Shown here piece by piece: positions 11,946-19,304 of a DNA stretch of 64,000 nt (positions are counted from its first letter, which is position 1; each line of letters opens with the position of its first letter). Origin of the DNA: JAYREN01 sp963663375 (GTDB lineage Bacteria > Acidobacteriota > Holophagae > Holophagales > Holophagaceae). The notes under the pieces were generated by a model. The model was not told the DNA's origin, made no database searches, and saw only the letters and a list, made by a program, of their open reading frames with translations. The position numbers and the translations under genes are program-made. Where the stretch lies: contig OY760195.1 in the NCBI GenBank assembly GCA_963663375.1, positions 868,001 to 932,000 on the forward strand. Reading direction: 5' to 3'.

Positions 11946-13457
11946 CTATCGACCGAACTGGTTCACCAGTTGATCCGTCAGCTGGTTGATCACCGTGATG
12001 AAGCGCGCACTCGCCTGGTAGCCCCGCTGGAAGGCCATCATGTTGGTGGCCTCCTCGTCCAGGTCGACGCCGGAAACCCGGTCCCGCTGAGCCTGGAGCG
12101 CCGCCAGCAGATTCTCGTCGCCGGTGCTGCGAGTCCTGAACCCTTGCGCCTGAGTGCCGATGGTGTTCACCAGGCTGCCCACAAAGGTGCCGTAGGGCCC
12201 GGAGTCTCCGACGCCATCTCCGTTGGTATCCACGGCGCTGGTGCTGGTCTGAAGATTGGCCAGGTTCCGGGCATTCTGGTTGTTGCCAATCGCCCCCGCA
12301 GCATCGGCGGCGGCGATGAGACCGGGATTCGAGACCACGGCCGCGTTCACGGAAAGGGCATTCACCATGCCCTGGTAGTTGTTCAGGGCAGATACGGTCG
12401 TGGGCAGGCCCGCCACCTGGCCCAGAGGCAGGTTGCTCGCCGCGTAGTTCGCCGCGGTCCCCAGGAAGAAGTCCGTTCCCGTGGTGACTCCATTCAAGGC
12501 GAATCCGCCGCGATGCACGAGGTTCACCTGCCCCGCGATGCCGGCGGCCAGTTCATCGAGTTTTTGCTGGTAGCCCAGCAGCACGTTATCCCGAAGATCA
12601 AGATTGCCCCCGAGGGCGCCCTCCCGGATGGCACCCGTCACATTGATCGGCGCGCCTGAGGCCAGTACGATATCGACCCGATTGTAGTTGCCGAGACCGG
12701 CATCGGCGGTCGCCGTCATCGTGTAGGCCGTGTTACCGCTCACCAGGGCCGCGGCGCCGCTGTCCAAGGTGATCTGGAGCTGTTCCTTGCTGTCCTGGAA
12801 CACCTGGATGCCCACAAGCCCCGCCAGCCGGTTGGCCAGGCCCTGGCGCTGATCCCGGGCATCGGAATCCGCCCCCTTGGAGGGTTCGGTGGCGATGCGG
12901 GTGTTCAGCTTCGCGATCTCCGCCGTGATGGTGTTGATCTCGGTGACCAGGCTCCCGAGGTTGCGATCGGCCTGGCCGCGCTGGTCCGTAAGCAGCTGGT
13001 AGCGACTCTTGAGGCCATTCACCAGGCTCTGGGCCTTGCCGATCACGTTGGTTCGCAGGGCTCCGTCCTCGGGTCGCGCGGAGAGATCCTGGAAGCTCTG
13101 GAAGAAGCGCTGCACCTGGATGCCCAGGGCGGCCTCGCTACCATCCTCGTTGAAGACCGGGGAAATGCCTTCCACCCCCGCGTAGCGGGCATCGGAGCCG
13201 CTCTGTCTCGAGGTGGCCTGGGTGATCTGCATCTCCAGGAACCGGTCCCTTACGCCCAGGATGTTGTTGAGGTTCACCCCAGTTCCGAACTGCATGTTCC
13301 CGAAGGTCTGGGAGGCGTTGTTGACCAGGATGGCCCGCTGGCGGCTGTAGTTCGGGGTGTTGACGTTGGAGATGTTGTGGCCGACCACGTTCAGGGCTGA
13401 CTGGCTCGCCTGAAGGGCGGTGAGACCTATCTGGAGACTGGAGTTGAGACCGGGCAT
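11946..13457 (-). CDS. flgK: Flagellar hook-associated protein FlgK (HAP1)
   Basis: A 503-residue extracellular structural protein at the hook-filament junction. The N terminus has the rod/hook-family box ALNVVGHNISNVNTPNYSRQ (residues 20-39). The C terminus ends with the matching helix (LDEEATNMMAFQRGYQASA, then FITVINQLTDQLVNQ), which forms the D0 coiled coil. The variable middle carries a long linker. The length is on the short side but normal for the family. It follows the small 98-residue gene by 12 bp and precedes flgL by 16 bp, the classic flgN-flgK-flgL order. Confidence 0.96.
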   Translation of the reverse strand: MPGLNSSLQIGLTALQASQSALNVVGHNISNVNTPNYSRQRAILVNNASQTFGNMQFGTGVNLNNILGVRDRFLEMQITQATSRQSGSDARYAGVEGISPVFNEDGSEAALGIQVQRFFQSFQDLSARPEDGALRTNVIGKAQSLVNGLKSRYQLLTDQRGQADRNLGSLVTEINTITAEIAKLNTRIATEPSKGADSDARDQRQGLANRLAGLVGIQVFQDSKEQLQITLDSGAAALVSGNTAYTMTATADAGLGNYNRVDIVLASGAPINVTGAIREGALGGNLDLRDNVLLGYQQKLDELAAGIAGQVNLVHRGGFALNGVTTGTDFFLGTAANYAASNLPLGQVAGLPTTVSALNNYQGMVNALSVNAAVVSNPGLIAAADAAGAIGNNQNARNLANLQTSTSAVDTNGDGVGDSGPYGTFVGSLVNTIGTQAQGFRTRSTGDENLLAALQAQRDRVSGVDLDEEATNMMAFQRGYQASARFITVINQLTDQLVNQFGR

Positions 13458-13469
13458 GATCCACCCCCC

Positions 13470-13766
13470 CTAGATGTGTTCGGAAAAACGCAGGGACACG
13501 GGCGCGGGCACGGCCACCATGCCGCCCGCACCGTACCCAGGGGATTCACTCAGGGCCAGCAGGGTGGCCTGGAGAGGCGCCTGCAGGCCATTGATGAGTG
13601 CGTGAAGCGACGCGAGACGCTGCTTCATCTGGAGGGCCTCAGTCGAATCCTTGGGCCATCCGGTGAGGTCGGGCCACCGAACCGAGCCCAGCAACGGCAG
13701 AGGATCCTCACCCTGGACCAGTCGGTGCTCCAGATCATCCAGCAGGGCAGGCAGCGAGTGCACCAT
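13470..13766 (-). CDS. Small unknown protein in the FlgN position
   Basis: A 98-residue, mostly helical protein located directly before flgK, the place where the FlgK/FlgL export chaperone FlgN is normally encoded. A short length, a Leu-rich amphipathic first half (LPALLDDLEHRLVQGEDPLPLL) and a possible second helix (LQMKQRLASLHALINGL) fit a chaperone. There is no strong FlgN sequence signature, so the symbol is withheld. It starts 63 bp after the preceding small gene and is presumably in the same sigma28-driven operon. Confidence 0.6.
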   Translation of the reverse strand: MVHSLPALLDDLEHRLVQGEDPLPLLGSVRWPDLTGWPKDSTEALQMKQRLASLHALINGLQAPLQATLLALSESPGYGAGGMVAVPAPVSLRFSEHI

Positions 13767-13829
13767 GAAGCACCTCCAGCTGCTTCATTCGCAAGGCCCA
13801 TACCATTCTGGAGCGCGCGCCCAAAGGCC

Positions 13830-14129
13830 TCAGGCGAGGAAATCCAGGTGAGAATCGGCACTTTCTGCCGCTTCATCCGCCCCGGACTGGGGCTCGCCCC
13901 CATCCTTGGATTCGGGGTGCTGATTGCGGTTCCGCTTCCGCTCCTCGGTGCGGATCTGCTCGGAGGCCGGGATGCCCCTCACCGAGGCCTGCTCCTCCGC
14001 GGCATGATCATCCGCCACCTTCTTACGGATCTGCTCCCGCTGAATCTCTTCACTCACCTCGTGGGCCGCGCGCACCGCCTCAATGTTGGCGGTCTGGAAC
14101 ATCTGGCGCTGGGCAAGGGGCGTGATCAC
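13830..14129 (-). CDS. Small charged protein of unknown function, flagellar operon
   Basis: A 99-residue, highly charged protein between flgM and flgK that I do not recognise. Residues about 14-60 form a Glu/Lys/Arg-rich helix-prone stretch, followed by a disordered, polar tail (Asn, Glu, Ser, Asp). There is no signal peptide or membrane segment. The start ATG lies 9 bp after flgM, so translation is likely linked to that gene. Codon use looks like the neighbours. A role in export or assembly regulation is a guess from position only. Confidence 0.55.
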   Translation of the reverse strand: MITPLAQRQMFQTANIEAVRAAHEVSEEIQREQIRKKVADDHAAEEQASVRGIPASEQIRTEERKRNRNQHPESKDGGEPQSGADEAAESADSHLDFLA

Positions 14130-14138
14130 GTCTCTCCA

Positions 14139-14444
14139 TCAGGGGTCTCGACGAGGCGGGGTGTGCTCCCTCACCAGACCGTCGGCCACAGCCTCTCCGT
14201 CGGGGTTATAGCCATCGGATTCGAGCTTGGCCCGAAGGGCCTCCACCTTGGCCGTGCGGATATCCGGCACTTTCGCCAATCGGGCCCTGGCCACGGCGAT
14301 GAACTGGGCCGAACCCGAAACGCGAAGCGCGTCGCCCATGGCCGTGGAAACGGCAGACACCCCAGAGGCTGCGCCCGATGCAGGCTTGGCGCCTCCCACA
14401 TTCTGGGCGGCCCCAACGCTGCTGGACTTGCCGGTGACACGCAT
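14139..14444 (-). CDS. flgM: Anti-sigma28 factor FlgM
   Basis: A 101-residue protein. The C-terminal half contains the FlgM box: VPDIRTAKVEALRAKLESDG, then YNPDGEAVADGLV, which corresponds to the sigma28-binding helices. The first 40 residues are low-complexity (Gly/Ala/Ser) and probably disordered, as in known FlgM proteins. In the cell it would hold FliA until the hook is finished and then be exported. A sigma28-like promoter (14466-14492) lies just upstream, suggesting autoregulation, and AGGTG precedes the ATG. Confidence 0.9.
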   Translation of the reverse strand: MRVTGKSSSVGAAQNVGGAKPASGAASGVSAVSTAMGDALRVSGSAQFIAVARARLAKVPDIRTAKVEALRAKLESDGYNPDGEAVADGLVREHTPPRRDP

Positions 14445-14465
14445 GAATTCACCTCGACAATCTTT

Positions 14466-14492
14466 CTATCGGCATCCCATGAGAATCCTTCA
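14466..14492 (-). promoter_or_regulatory. Sigma28 (FliA)-type promoter for flgM-flgK-flgL
   Basis: On the minus strand, TGAA (14492-14489) and GCCGATAG (14473-14466) are separated by exactly 15 bp. The consensus is TAAA-N15-GCCGATAA. The -35 element includes the TGA stop codon of the upstream flgJ-like gene. Transcription would start about 10-15 nt before the flgM ribosome binding site. Confidence 0.7.
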
Positions 14493-14837
14493 GTGTCTCT
14501 TGTCGGGATCTCTTGGCGAAACCTTTTCCTGCTGTCGAGTCCAATCCTGTTCGATCCTTTCAGCCAGCCCCCATCCCCTGCCCCCAGCCATGGCGTGCTC
14601 GACCACGGCCTGATCCAATAGATATTCATAGGTCTGCCGAGCCTGCCCGCCATCGCCGAAGAGGCCGGAATGCTGAACGGTCTTGCGAAGGCTCTGGAAC
14701 ATCTGGGCCATGAGCAGGCCCTCGAACTTCTGGGCAGCCTCCTTGGGGTTGGTCTTCCCCGACCCCAGGGAGGACACGTCCGGGCTCAAAAGATCCCGAG
14801 GCGCCTGAGCAATCAGGGACGACGTGCCGTCGATCAT
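14490..14837 (-). CDS. flgJ: FlgJ-like rod-binding protein without muramidase domain
   Basis: A 115-residue protein matching only the N-terminal rod-binding domain of FlgJ. The core is AAQKFEGLLMAQMFQSLRKT, followed by SGLFGDGGQARQTYEYLLDQ, the standard rod-binding pattern. Enterobacterial FlgJ is about 310 residues and has a C-terminal peptidoglycan hydrolase; that part is absent here, so another enzyme must open the wall for the rod. Its start overlaps the flgI stop by 4 bp. This single-domain form is known from other phyla, so it is not a truncation. Confidence 0.9.
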   Translation of the reverse strand: MIDGTSSLIAQAPRDLLSPDVSSLGSGKTNPKEAAQKFEGLLMAQMFQSLRKTVQHSGLFGDGGQARQTYEYLLDQAVVEHAMAGGRGWGLAERIEQDWTRQQEKVSPRDPDKRH

Positions 14838-15931
14838 AGGATTCGCAGCTCCGCGTTGAGGGCGCCCGCGTCCTTGATGGCCTGGAGGATCGCCACCATG
14901 TCCCTAGGGGTGACGCCCAGGGCATTCAGCATCTCGGCCAGCTTGCCCACGGAAACGCCGGGTTCCACGGAGAGGGTCTTGGGCTTCTCCTCCACGGCCG
15001 TCACATCCTTCTTGGTGGCGGTGACGGTTTTGCCCTGGCTGAAGGGCTTGGGCTGGCTCACCAGGGGCGTGGAGCTCACCACGATGGAGAGGCCGCCCTG
15101 CACGATGCTGATGGCCCCCACGCGCACATCTGACCCCAGAATCACGGTGCCCGTCTTCTCGTTGACCACCACCCGGGCCCGAGGTTGCAGCAGCACGTTC
15201 AGGTTTTCCAGACGTGCCACAAGTTCCACGGCCCGCCCCTGGAATTCCTTGGGAATGGCTACTTCGATCGTGCGGGAATCCACAGCCTTGGCGACCTGCT
15301 CTCCCAGTTCCTCGTTGATGGAATGGACCACCCGTACGGCTGTGGTGAAGTCTTCCTCTTGCAGGCTGTAGCGGAGGTTCGGTCGATCGTTGAAATTGCC
15401 TGGGATCTCCCGCTCCACTAGGGCCCCATCGGGAATGCGCCCGGCGGTGGGGTGGTTCTTGGTGACCGAGGCCCCGCCTGCGGAGGCGCTGAAGCCTCCC
15501 ACCAGGAGCGGGCCCTGGGCCACGGCATAAACCTGGTTATCCGGCCCCTGCAGGGGCGTCATCAGCAGGGTGCCGCCCGCCAGGCTCTTGGCGTCGCCGG
15601 TGCTGCTCACGGTGACGTCCATCTTCTGCCCGGCCTTAGAAAAGGCGGGAAGCTCGGCAGTCACGATCACCGCGGCCACGTTCTTTACCTTGACGGCGGT
15701 GGGATTGATGCTGATGCCCTGCCGGGCCAGAAGGTTGGTGAGGCTCTGCACCGTGAACTTGGTCTGGTCCTTGTCGCCGGTGCCGTCCAGGCCCACCACC
15801 ACTCCGTAGCCCATGAGCTGATTGCCGCGCACGCCCTGCAGGCGGGCCACGTCCCGCAGCTTGGCGTCCACCTTCTTGTCGGGAGCACCCGCAAGGGCGA
15901 GACAGACCAGGAAAAGTGCTGCGATTCGCAT
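14834..15931 (-). CDS. flgI: Flagellar P-ring protein FlgI
   Basis: A 365-residue periplasmic protein that forms the bushing around the rod in the peptidoglycan layer. A signal peptide spans about residues 1-16 (ending near LAGA). The mature start RLRDV-like segment (KLRDVARLQGVRGNQLMGYG) followed by VVVGLDGTGDKD is the family hallmark, as is the C-terminal LNALGVTPRDMVAILQAIKD. Length is standard. It lies 10 bp downstream of flgH, and its end overlaps the flgJ-like gene by 4 bp, so the three are one transcription unit. Confidence 0.96.
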   Translation of the reverse strand: MRIAALFLVCLALAGAPDKKVDAKLRDVARLQGVRGNQLMGYGVVVGLDGTGDKDQTKFTVQSLTNLLARQGISINPTAVKVKNVAAVIVTAELPAFSKAGQKMDVTVSSTGDAKSLAGGTLLMTPLQGPDNQVYAVAQGPLLVGGFSASAGGASVTKNHPTAGRIPDGALVEREIPGNFNDRPNLRYSLQEEDFTTAVRVVHSINEELGEQVAKAVDSRTIEVAIPKEFQGRAVELVARLENLNVLLQPRARVVVNEKTGTVILGSDVRVGAISIVQGGLSIVVSSTPLVSQPKPFSQGKTVTATKKDVTAVEEKPKTLSVEPGVSVGKLAEMLNALGVTPRDMVAILQAIKDAGALNAELRIL

Positions 15932-15941
15932 GGTCAGTACC

Positions 15942-16616
15942 TCAGAAAGGCCAGATGAAATTGAGCAGACGGCTGATGTAGCCCGGCTTGAGGGTTTCGT
16001 CCACCACGCCCTGGCCCCCGTAGCCGACCCGCAGTTCGGCCACCTGGCCCGAGGCGATAGTGTTGTTGTTGTCCAGGCGCAGGGGATCGATCATCCCGGC
16101 CACGTACAGGCGCTGGGTCTCATTGTTCAGCTGGATGTCGCGGAAACCCTCGAAGATCAGGTTGCCGTTGTTGAGCACCTTGACCACCCGGGCCGTGACC
16201 GTGGTGGTAAAGGTGGCGCTGCGGCCCGTGGTGCCCGTTCCGTTGTACTTGTTGGTGTTGCTGGTGCTCTTGGCGTCGGTGTTGCCCGAGGTGATGCCCC
16301 AATTACCTAGTCGGGAGAACAGGCTGGGGGCGTTCCAATTGTTGGAACCGTCCCGCTTAGTGGCCACATCCGCCTTGGAGATCGCACTGGTGCTCTCGGT
16401 GATCTTGATGGTCACGAGGTCGTTCATGCGCCCCGCCCGGAGATCCCCCACCACGGGCCGATCCTGCCAGAGCGAGGCCTCCGAGAGCGGTTTCTGGGCC
16501 GGGGCCTCTTCCACGTAGGGAATCTTGGGCTTCCGCGCCAGATTGGGATCGTGGGTCTTCGGCAGGCTGCACCCCACCACCAGCATTCCGGCAAGGATGG
16601 GCAACATTTTCCGCAT
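15942..16616 (-). CDS. flgH: Flagellar L-ring lipoprotein FlgH
   Basis: A 224-residue outer-membrane lipoprotein forming the L ring. The N terminus MRKMLPILAGMLVVGCS is a lipoprotein signal peptide with Cys at residue 16. The conserved core follows: SLWQDRPVVGDLRAGRMNDLVTI in part, ITESTSA, and near the end VAGMIDPLRLDNNNTI and LRVGYGGQGVVDE. The frame is open 25 codons further upstream, but the chosen ATG has GGAGG seven bases before it and restores the signal peptide. It is the first gene of a flgH-flgI-flgJ unit. A sigma54-like site (16640-16655) lies directly upstream. Confidence 0.95.
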   Translation of the reverse strand: MRKMLPILAGMLVVGCSLPKTHDPNLARKPKIPYVEEAPAQKPLSEASLWQDRPVVGDLRAGRMNDLVTIKITESTSAISKADVATKRDGSNNWNAPSLFSRLGNWGITSGNTDAKSTSNTNKYNGTGTTGRSATFTTTVTARVVKVLNNGNLIFEGFRDIQLNNETQRLYVAGMIDPLRLDNNNTIASGQVAELRVGYGGQGVVDETLKPGYISRLLNFIWPF

Positions 16617-16639
16617 GACGAACCTCCGCACCTTCCCCG

Positions 16640-16655
16640 TGCAGAGGCCGTGCCA
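16640..16655 (-). promoter_or_regulatory. Sigma54-like promoter upstream of flgH
   Basis: The minus strand reads TGGCACGGCCTCTGCA. This matches the consensus TGGCAC-N5-TTGCW at every fixed base except one (C for T before TGC), with correct GG-to-GC spacing. Transcription would begin near 16629, leaving a short leader containing GGAGG. Sigma54 control of middle flagellar genes is common in other bacteria; rpoN itself is not in the window. Confidence 0.55.
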
Positions 16656-16662
16656 GGACTCG

Positions 16663-16735
16663 GACGTGGTGTCCGGGCTTTGCCTGGACACTATGTGGGG
16701 AACACGAAGGGAGCGGGCGGTCCCCTCTCGTTTAG
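16663..16735 (-). repeat. Palindromic repeat element, copy A, at the 3' end of prmC
   Basis: Shares long blocks with 17593-17688. On the minus strand both begin at TAAACGAG overlapping a gene's stop codon, carry a run of G then GACC, and end in a hairpin built on GTGTCC-GGCAAAGCC-GGACAC. This copy is shorter, lacking a central portion of about 20 bp. It is probably a terminator-like intergenic repeat. Confidence 0.7.
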
Positions 16736-17571
16736 GTCAGGCCCCCGATGGCCATCAGCACCCGGTCATGGCCCGCAATGTCCTGGTGAACCCAGACCCG
16801 CTTCCAGCCCATGGCCTGGGCCCGTTCTGTCAGGAGAGCGCCCTGCCCCGCGCCGATCTCCAACACGCAGGCCGGAGCCGCCCGCCGCCGCGCCTCGCGG
16901 AGCAGTTCGACGCTCAGGGCCAAGCCCTGATCCTCGGCGAAAAGCGCCGAATCGGGTTCCCAGGACAACTCTGGCTGCAGAGACGGACGGTCTGCGGGAT
17001 CCACGTAGGGCGGATTGGAAACCACCAGGCCCAAGGGGCCCTGCACGGGGTCCAGCAGATGGCCCTGGGCGAACCCCAGCCGAGCCCCCAGGACCGAGGC
17101 ATTGCGCCGCGCCAGCGCCAAGGCCCCCTCGCTGAGATCGGTGGCCGTGAGTTCCCAGTCGGTTTCCAGGGCCAGAGTGATGCCGAGAATCCCGGTGCCC
17201 GTGCCTACATCCACGGCGCGGTTCACGCCCAGGCGCTTCCCGATGTCCAGGGCCGCCTCCAGCACGAGCTCGGTTTCGGGACGCGGGATGAGGGTGGCGG
17301 GACCCACCTCGAAGCGCCGCCCACGCCACTCGGCCCAGCCCAGGATGTAGGCCCAGGGCTCGCCAGTTCGCCGACGTCGGAGCCATCCGCTCACCAGGGC
17401 CCGGGCCTCCGGTTCAACCTCATCGCCGCCATGGGCCGCCATCCAGCTCCGGCTCCGCCCCAACCCTTCCTCGAACCAACGCACGGCTTCGGCGTTGGCC
17501 TCCCGGGGATCCAGAATCTGGGTCAGGGCCGTTGAAAGATCCAAGCGGAGTTGATGGTAGGTCTGCGTCAT
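16732..17571 (-). CDS. prmC: PrmC, release-factor glutamine methyltransferase
   Basis: A 279-residue SAM-dependent enzyme that methylates the GGQ glutamine of peptide release factors 1 and 2. Motif I appears as AVDVGTGTGILGITLAL, and the amide-methyltransferase signature NPPY as VVSNPPYVDP (residues about 185). The N-terminal helical release-factor-binding domain (about residues 1-90) includes the PILGWAEW-like EPWAYILGWAEWRGR block and FEVGPATLIPRPETE. Length is normal. In many bacteria prmC follows prfA; no prfA is present here. Its stop codon is part of palindromic repeat copy A. Confidence 0.95.
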   Translation of the reverse strand: MTQTYHQLRLDLSTALTQILDPREANAEAVRWFEEGLGRSRSWMAAHGGDEVEPEARALVSGWLRRRRTGEPWAYILGWAEWRGRRFEVGPATLIPRPETELVLEAALDIGKRLGVNRAVDVGTGTGILGITLALETDWELTATDLSEGALALARRNASVLGARLGFAQGHLLDPVQGPLGLVVSNPPYVDPADRPSLQPELSWEPDSALFAEDQGLALSVELLREARRRAAPACVLEIGAGQGALLTERAQAMGWKRVWVHQDIAGHDRVLMAIGGLT

Positions 17572-17592
17572 CCCTTCCAGGTTAACCCATCA

Positions 17593-17688
17593 GACATGGT
17601 GGCCGGGCTTTGCCCGGACACCACGTGGGGGAGCACGAGGGGGGACGCAGAGGGCGCGAAGCGACCGGACGGTCCCCCCTCGTTTATA
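17593..17688 (-). repeat. Palindromic repeat element, copy B, at the 3' end of fumB
   Basis: On the minus strand it starts TAAACGAGGGGGGACC across the fumB stop codon. ACGAGGGGGGAC pairs perfectly with GTCCCCCCTCGT 26 nt later (12 bp stem), followed by a second hairpin, CCGGGC-AAA-GCCCGG, with TGG/CCA-like extension. It is the longer version of the element at 16663-16735. Confidence 0.75.
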
Positions 17689-18259
17689 TCAGGGCCTTGG
17701 CCCTCGCCTGGCTCGCGGCCAGGACCTCGTCATGCAGGGAGCCGCCGTGGCTGTCCATGGTGACCACCAGGGGGAAGTCCTCCACTTCGATGATCCAGAA
17801 GGCTTCGGGGCTGCCGAATTCCTCCAGCATCTTCACATCCACCACCCGCTTGACCCGCTCGGCCAGCAGGGCTCCGGCCCCGCCTGTGGCGTGAAAATAG
17901 CAGGCGCCCACCTTCTGCAGCCCGTCGCTGGTTTTCTTGCCCATGCCACCCTTGCCGATGACACCCCGAACACAGTAAGTCTCAAGCACCTCGGCCTGAT
18001 AGGGTTCCTCCCGAATGCTGGTGGTCGGTCCCGAGGACACGAAACGCCACGTCCCATCGGCGTTCTTGGCCACCACCGGGCCGCAGTGATAGATGACGGC
18101 CTCCTCCAGGATGGGCCGCAGCCACTCGGGCTTCTGCTCCACCATGAACTTGTGGCCGATGTCGCGGCTCAGGATGACCTTGCCGCTTAGCAGGACCTCG
18201 TCCCCCACCTTGAGGGCACGGATGGCGGTTTCGGTGATGGGTGTGCTGAGACGAATCAT
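17684..18259 (-). CDS. Class I fumarate hydratase, beta (C-terminal) subunit
   Basis: A 191-residue subunit of an oxygen-sensitive iron-sulfur fumarase that interconverts fumarate and malate. Family blocks include LKVGDEVLLSGKVILSRD, IYHCGPVV, SSGPTTSIREEPYQ (with the catalytic-region Thr/Ser), and VIGKGGMG. HATGGAGALLAERV and MDSHGGSLHDEV complete the fold. In E. coli FumA these sequences form the C-terminal half of one chain; here it is a separate gene placed 8 bp after the alpha subunit. The tartrate dehydratase beta subunit is the main alternative, but fumarase is the usual role. Confidence 0.9.
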   Translation of the reverse strand: MIRLSTPITETAIRALKVGDEVLLSGKVILSRDIGHKFMVEQKPEWLRPILEEAVIYHCGPVVAKNADGTWRFVSSGPTTSIREEPYQAEVLETYCVRGVIGKGGMGKKTSDGLQKVGACYFHATGGAGALLAERVKRVVDVKMLEEFGSPEAFWIIEVEDFPLVVTMDSHGGSLHDEVLAASQARAKALI

Positions 18260-18267
18260 GGGATCAC

Positions 18268-19248
18268 CTACTCGAAGGCCGCATGGCCGTTGGATTCGAT
18301 CCGCAGCTTCATGCGGCGGCTACTCCAGCACATGTAGCTGATGCTCACGAAAAAGCTCGCGGGATGACGCCAGAGTTCTTCCACGAACAGCCCGAGAAGC
18401 GTTGTCTTGCCGCCGTATCCCATGGGTCCGATACCCAGCGAGTTGATCTCGGCGAGCAGGCTCTGCTCGAACGCCGCCAGGGTGGGATCGGCATTGCCTT
18501 CATCGAGCCTGCGAAGCAGCATTTCCTTGCTGCGCTCGTAACTCACCACGCGGTCGCCGCCGATGCAGACCCCCAGAATGCCCGGCGAGCAGCCCTGACC
18601 CTGGGCCTTCACCACCGCATCGATGATGCACTTCCGCACGCCCTTGATGTCCCGGCCGGCGCCGATGGCCACATCCGGCAGGCGATACTGGGCGCCCACA
18701 TTCTCGCAGCCTCCGCCCTTGAGCATGATCCGGATCTCGATCCCCGGGCGGTCCCACTCCTCGAAATGGATGACGGGATGAGTCTCGCCGAAGGGGTCCA
18801 GGTTATTGCCCGGATTCTTACCAGAAAGGGCCGCCACGCAGTTGGGGCGCAGCCAACTGCGCCGAGTGGCCTCTGCCACGGCCTCCCGGATCTGGGCCTT
18901 CAGGCGACGCTGGCTCACCCCCAGGGGATGCTGCACCCAGAAGATCACGGTGCCCGTGTCCTGGCAGAGCGGCGCGACGTGGTCATCGGCGAGCACGATG
19001 TTCTCCAGCATGGTGTCCAGGGTGTTGGCGCCCCGGCTGGAGGGCTCCTCGGCGTTGCGCCCCGCCACCAACGCCGCGATGACATCCGCAGGAAGTCGCG
19101 AGGTGGTGCGGCGAATGAGCTCCAGGAGGGGTTGCTGGAGTTCCAGGTTTTCTGGATGAGAAAGGTCCGCCTTCCAATCCGTGGGCAGGACCGATTTCCC
19201 TTCCACTACGGCAAGCGACGTGAGTTTAGGAATCTCGCAGGTGGACAT
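18268..19248 (-). CDS. Class I fumarate hydratase, alpha (N-terminal) subunit
   Basis: A 326-residue catalytic subunit that holds the [4Fe-4S] cluster acting as a Lewis acid. Three Cys positions fit the cluster ligands: LCQDTGTV (about residue 94), KGGGCENVG (about 178) and GQGCSPGILG (about 218). The block SLGIGPMGYGGKTT is also diagnostic. The extreme C terminus ends with an unusual stretch rich in Phe, Ser and Met (FFVSISYMCWSSRRMKL). It pairs with the beta subunit 8 bp downstream. With PFOR and Kor in the same window, it points to an anaerobic or facultative citric-acid-cycle branch. Confidence 0.92.
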   Translation of the reverse strand: MSTCEIPKLTSLAVVEGKSVLPTDWKADLSHPENLELQQPLLELIRRTTSRLPADVIAALVAGRNAEEPSSRGANTLDTMLENIVLADDHVAPLCQDTGTVIFWVQHPLGVSQRRLKAQIREAVAEATRRSWLRPNCVAALSGKNPGNNLDPFGETHPVIHFEEWDRPGIEIRIMLKGGGCENVGAQYRLPDVAIGAGRDIKGVRKCIIDAVVKAQGQGCSPGILGVCIGGDRVVSYERSKEMLLRRLDEGNADPTLAAFEQSLLAEINSLGIGPMGYGGKTTLLGLFVEELWRHPASFFVSISYMCWSSRRMKLRIESNGHAAFE

Positions 19249-19304
19249 GCTCGACCTCGAAGGATGGGCTACATCATCCTTCGATGCCCGGGATCGTCAA
19301 GGGT

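Noticed and set aside
13470..13766. Naming this gene flgN
   Set aside because: Its position fits, but the sequence shows no clear FlgN motif, so the symbol was withheld.
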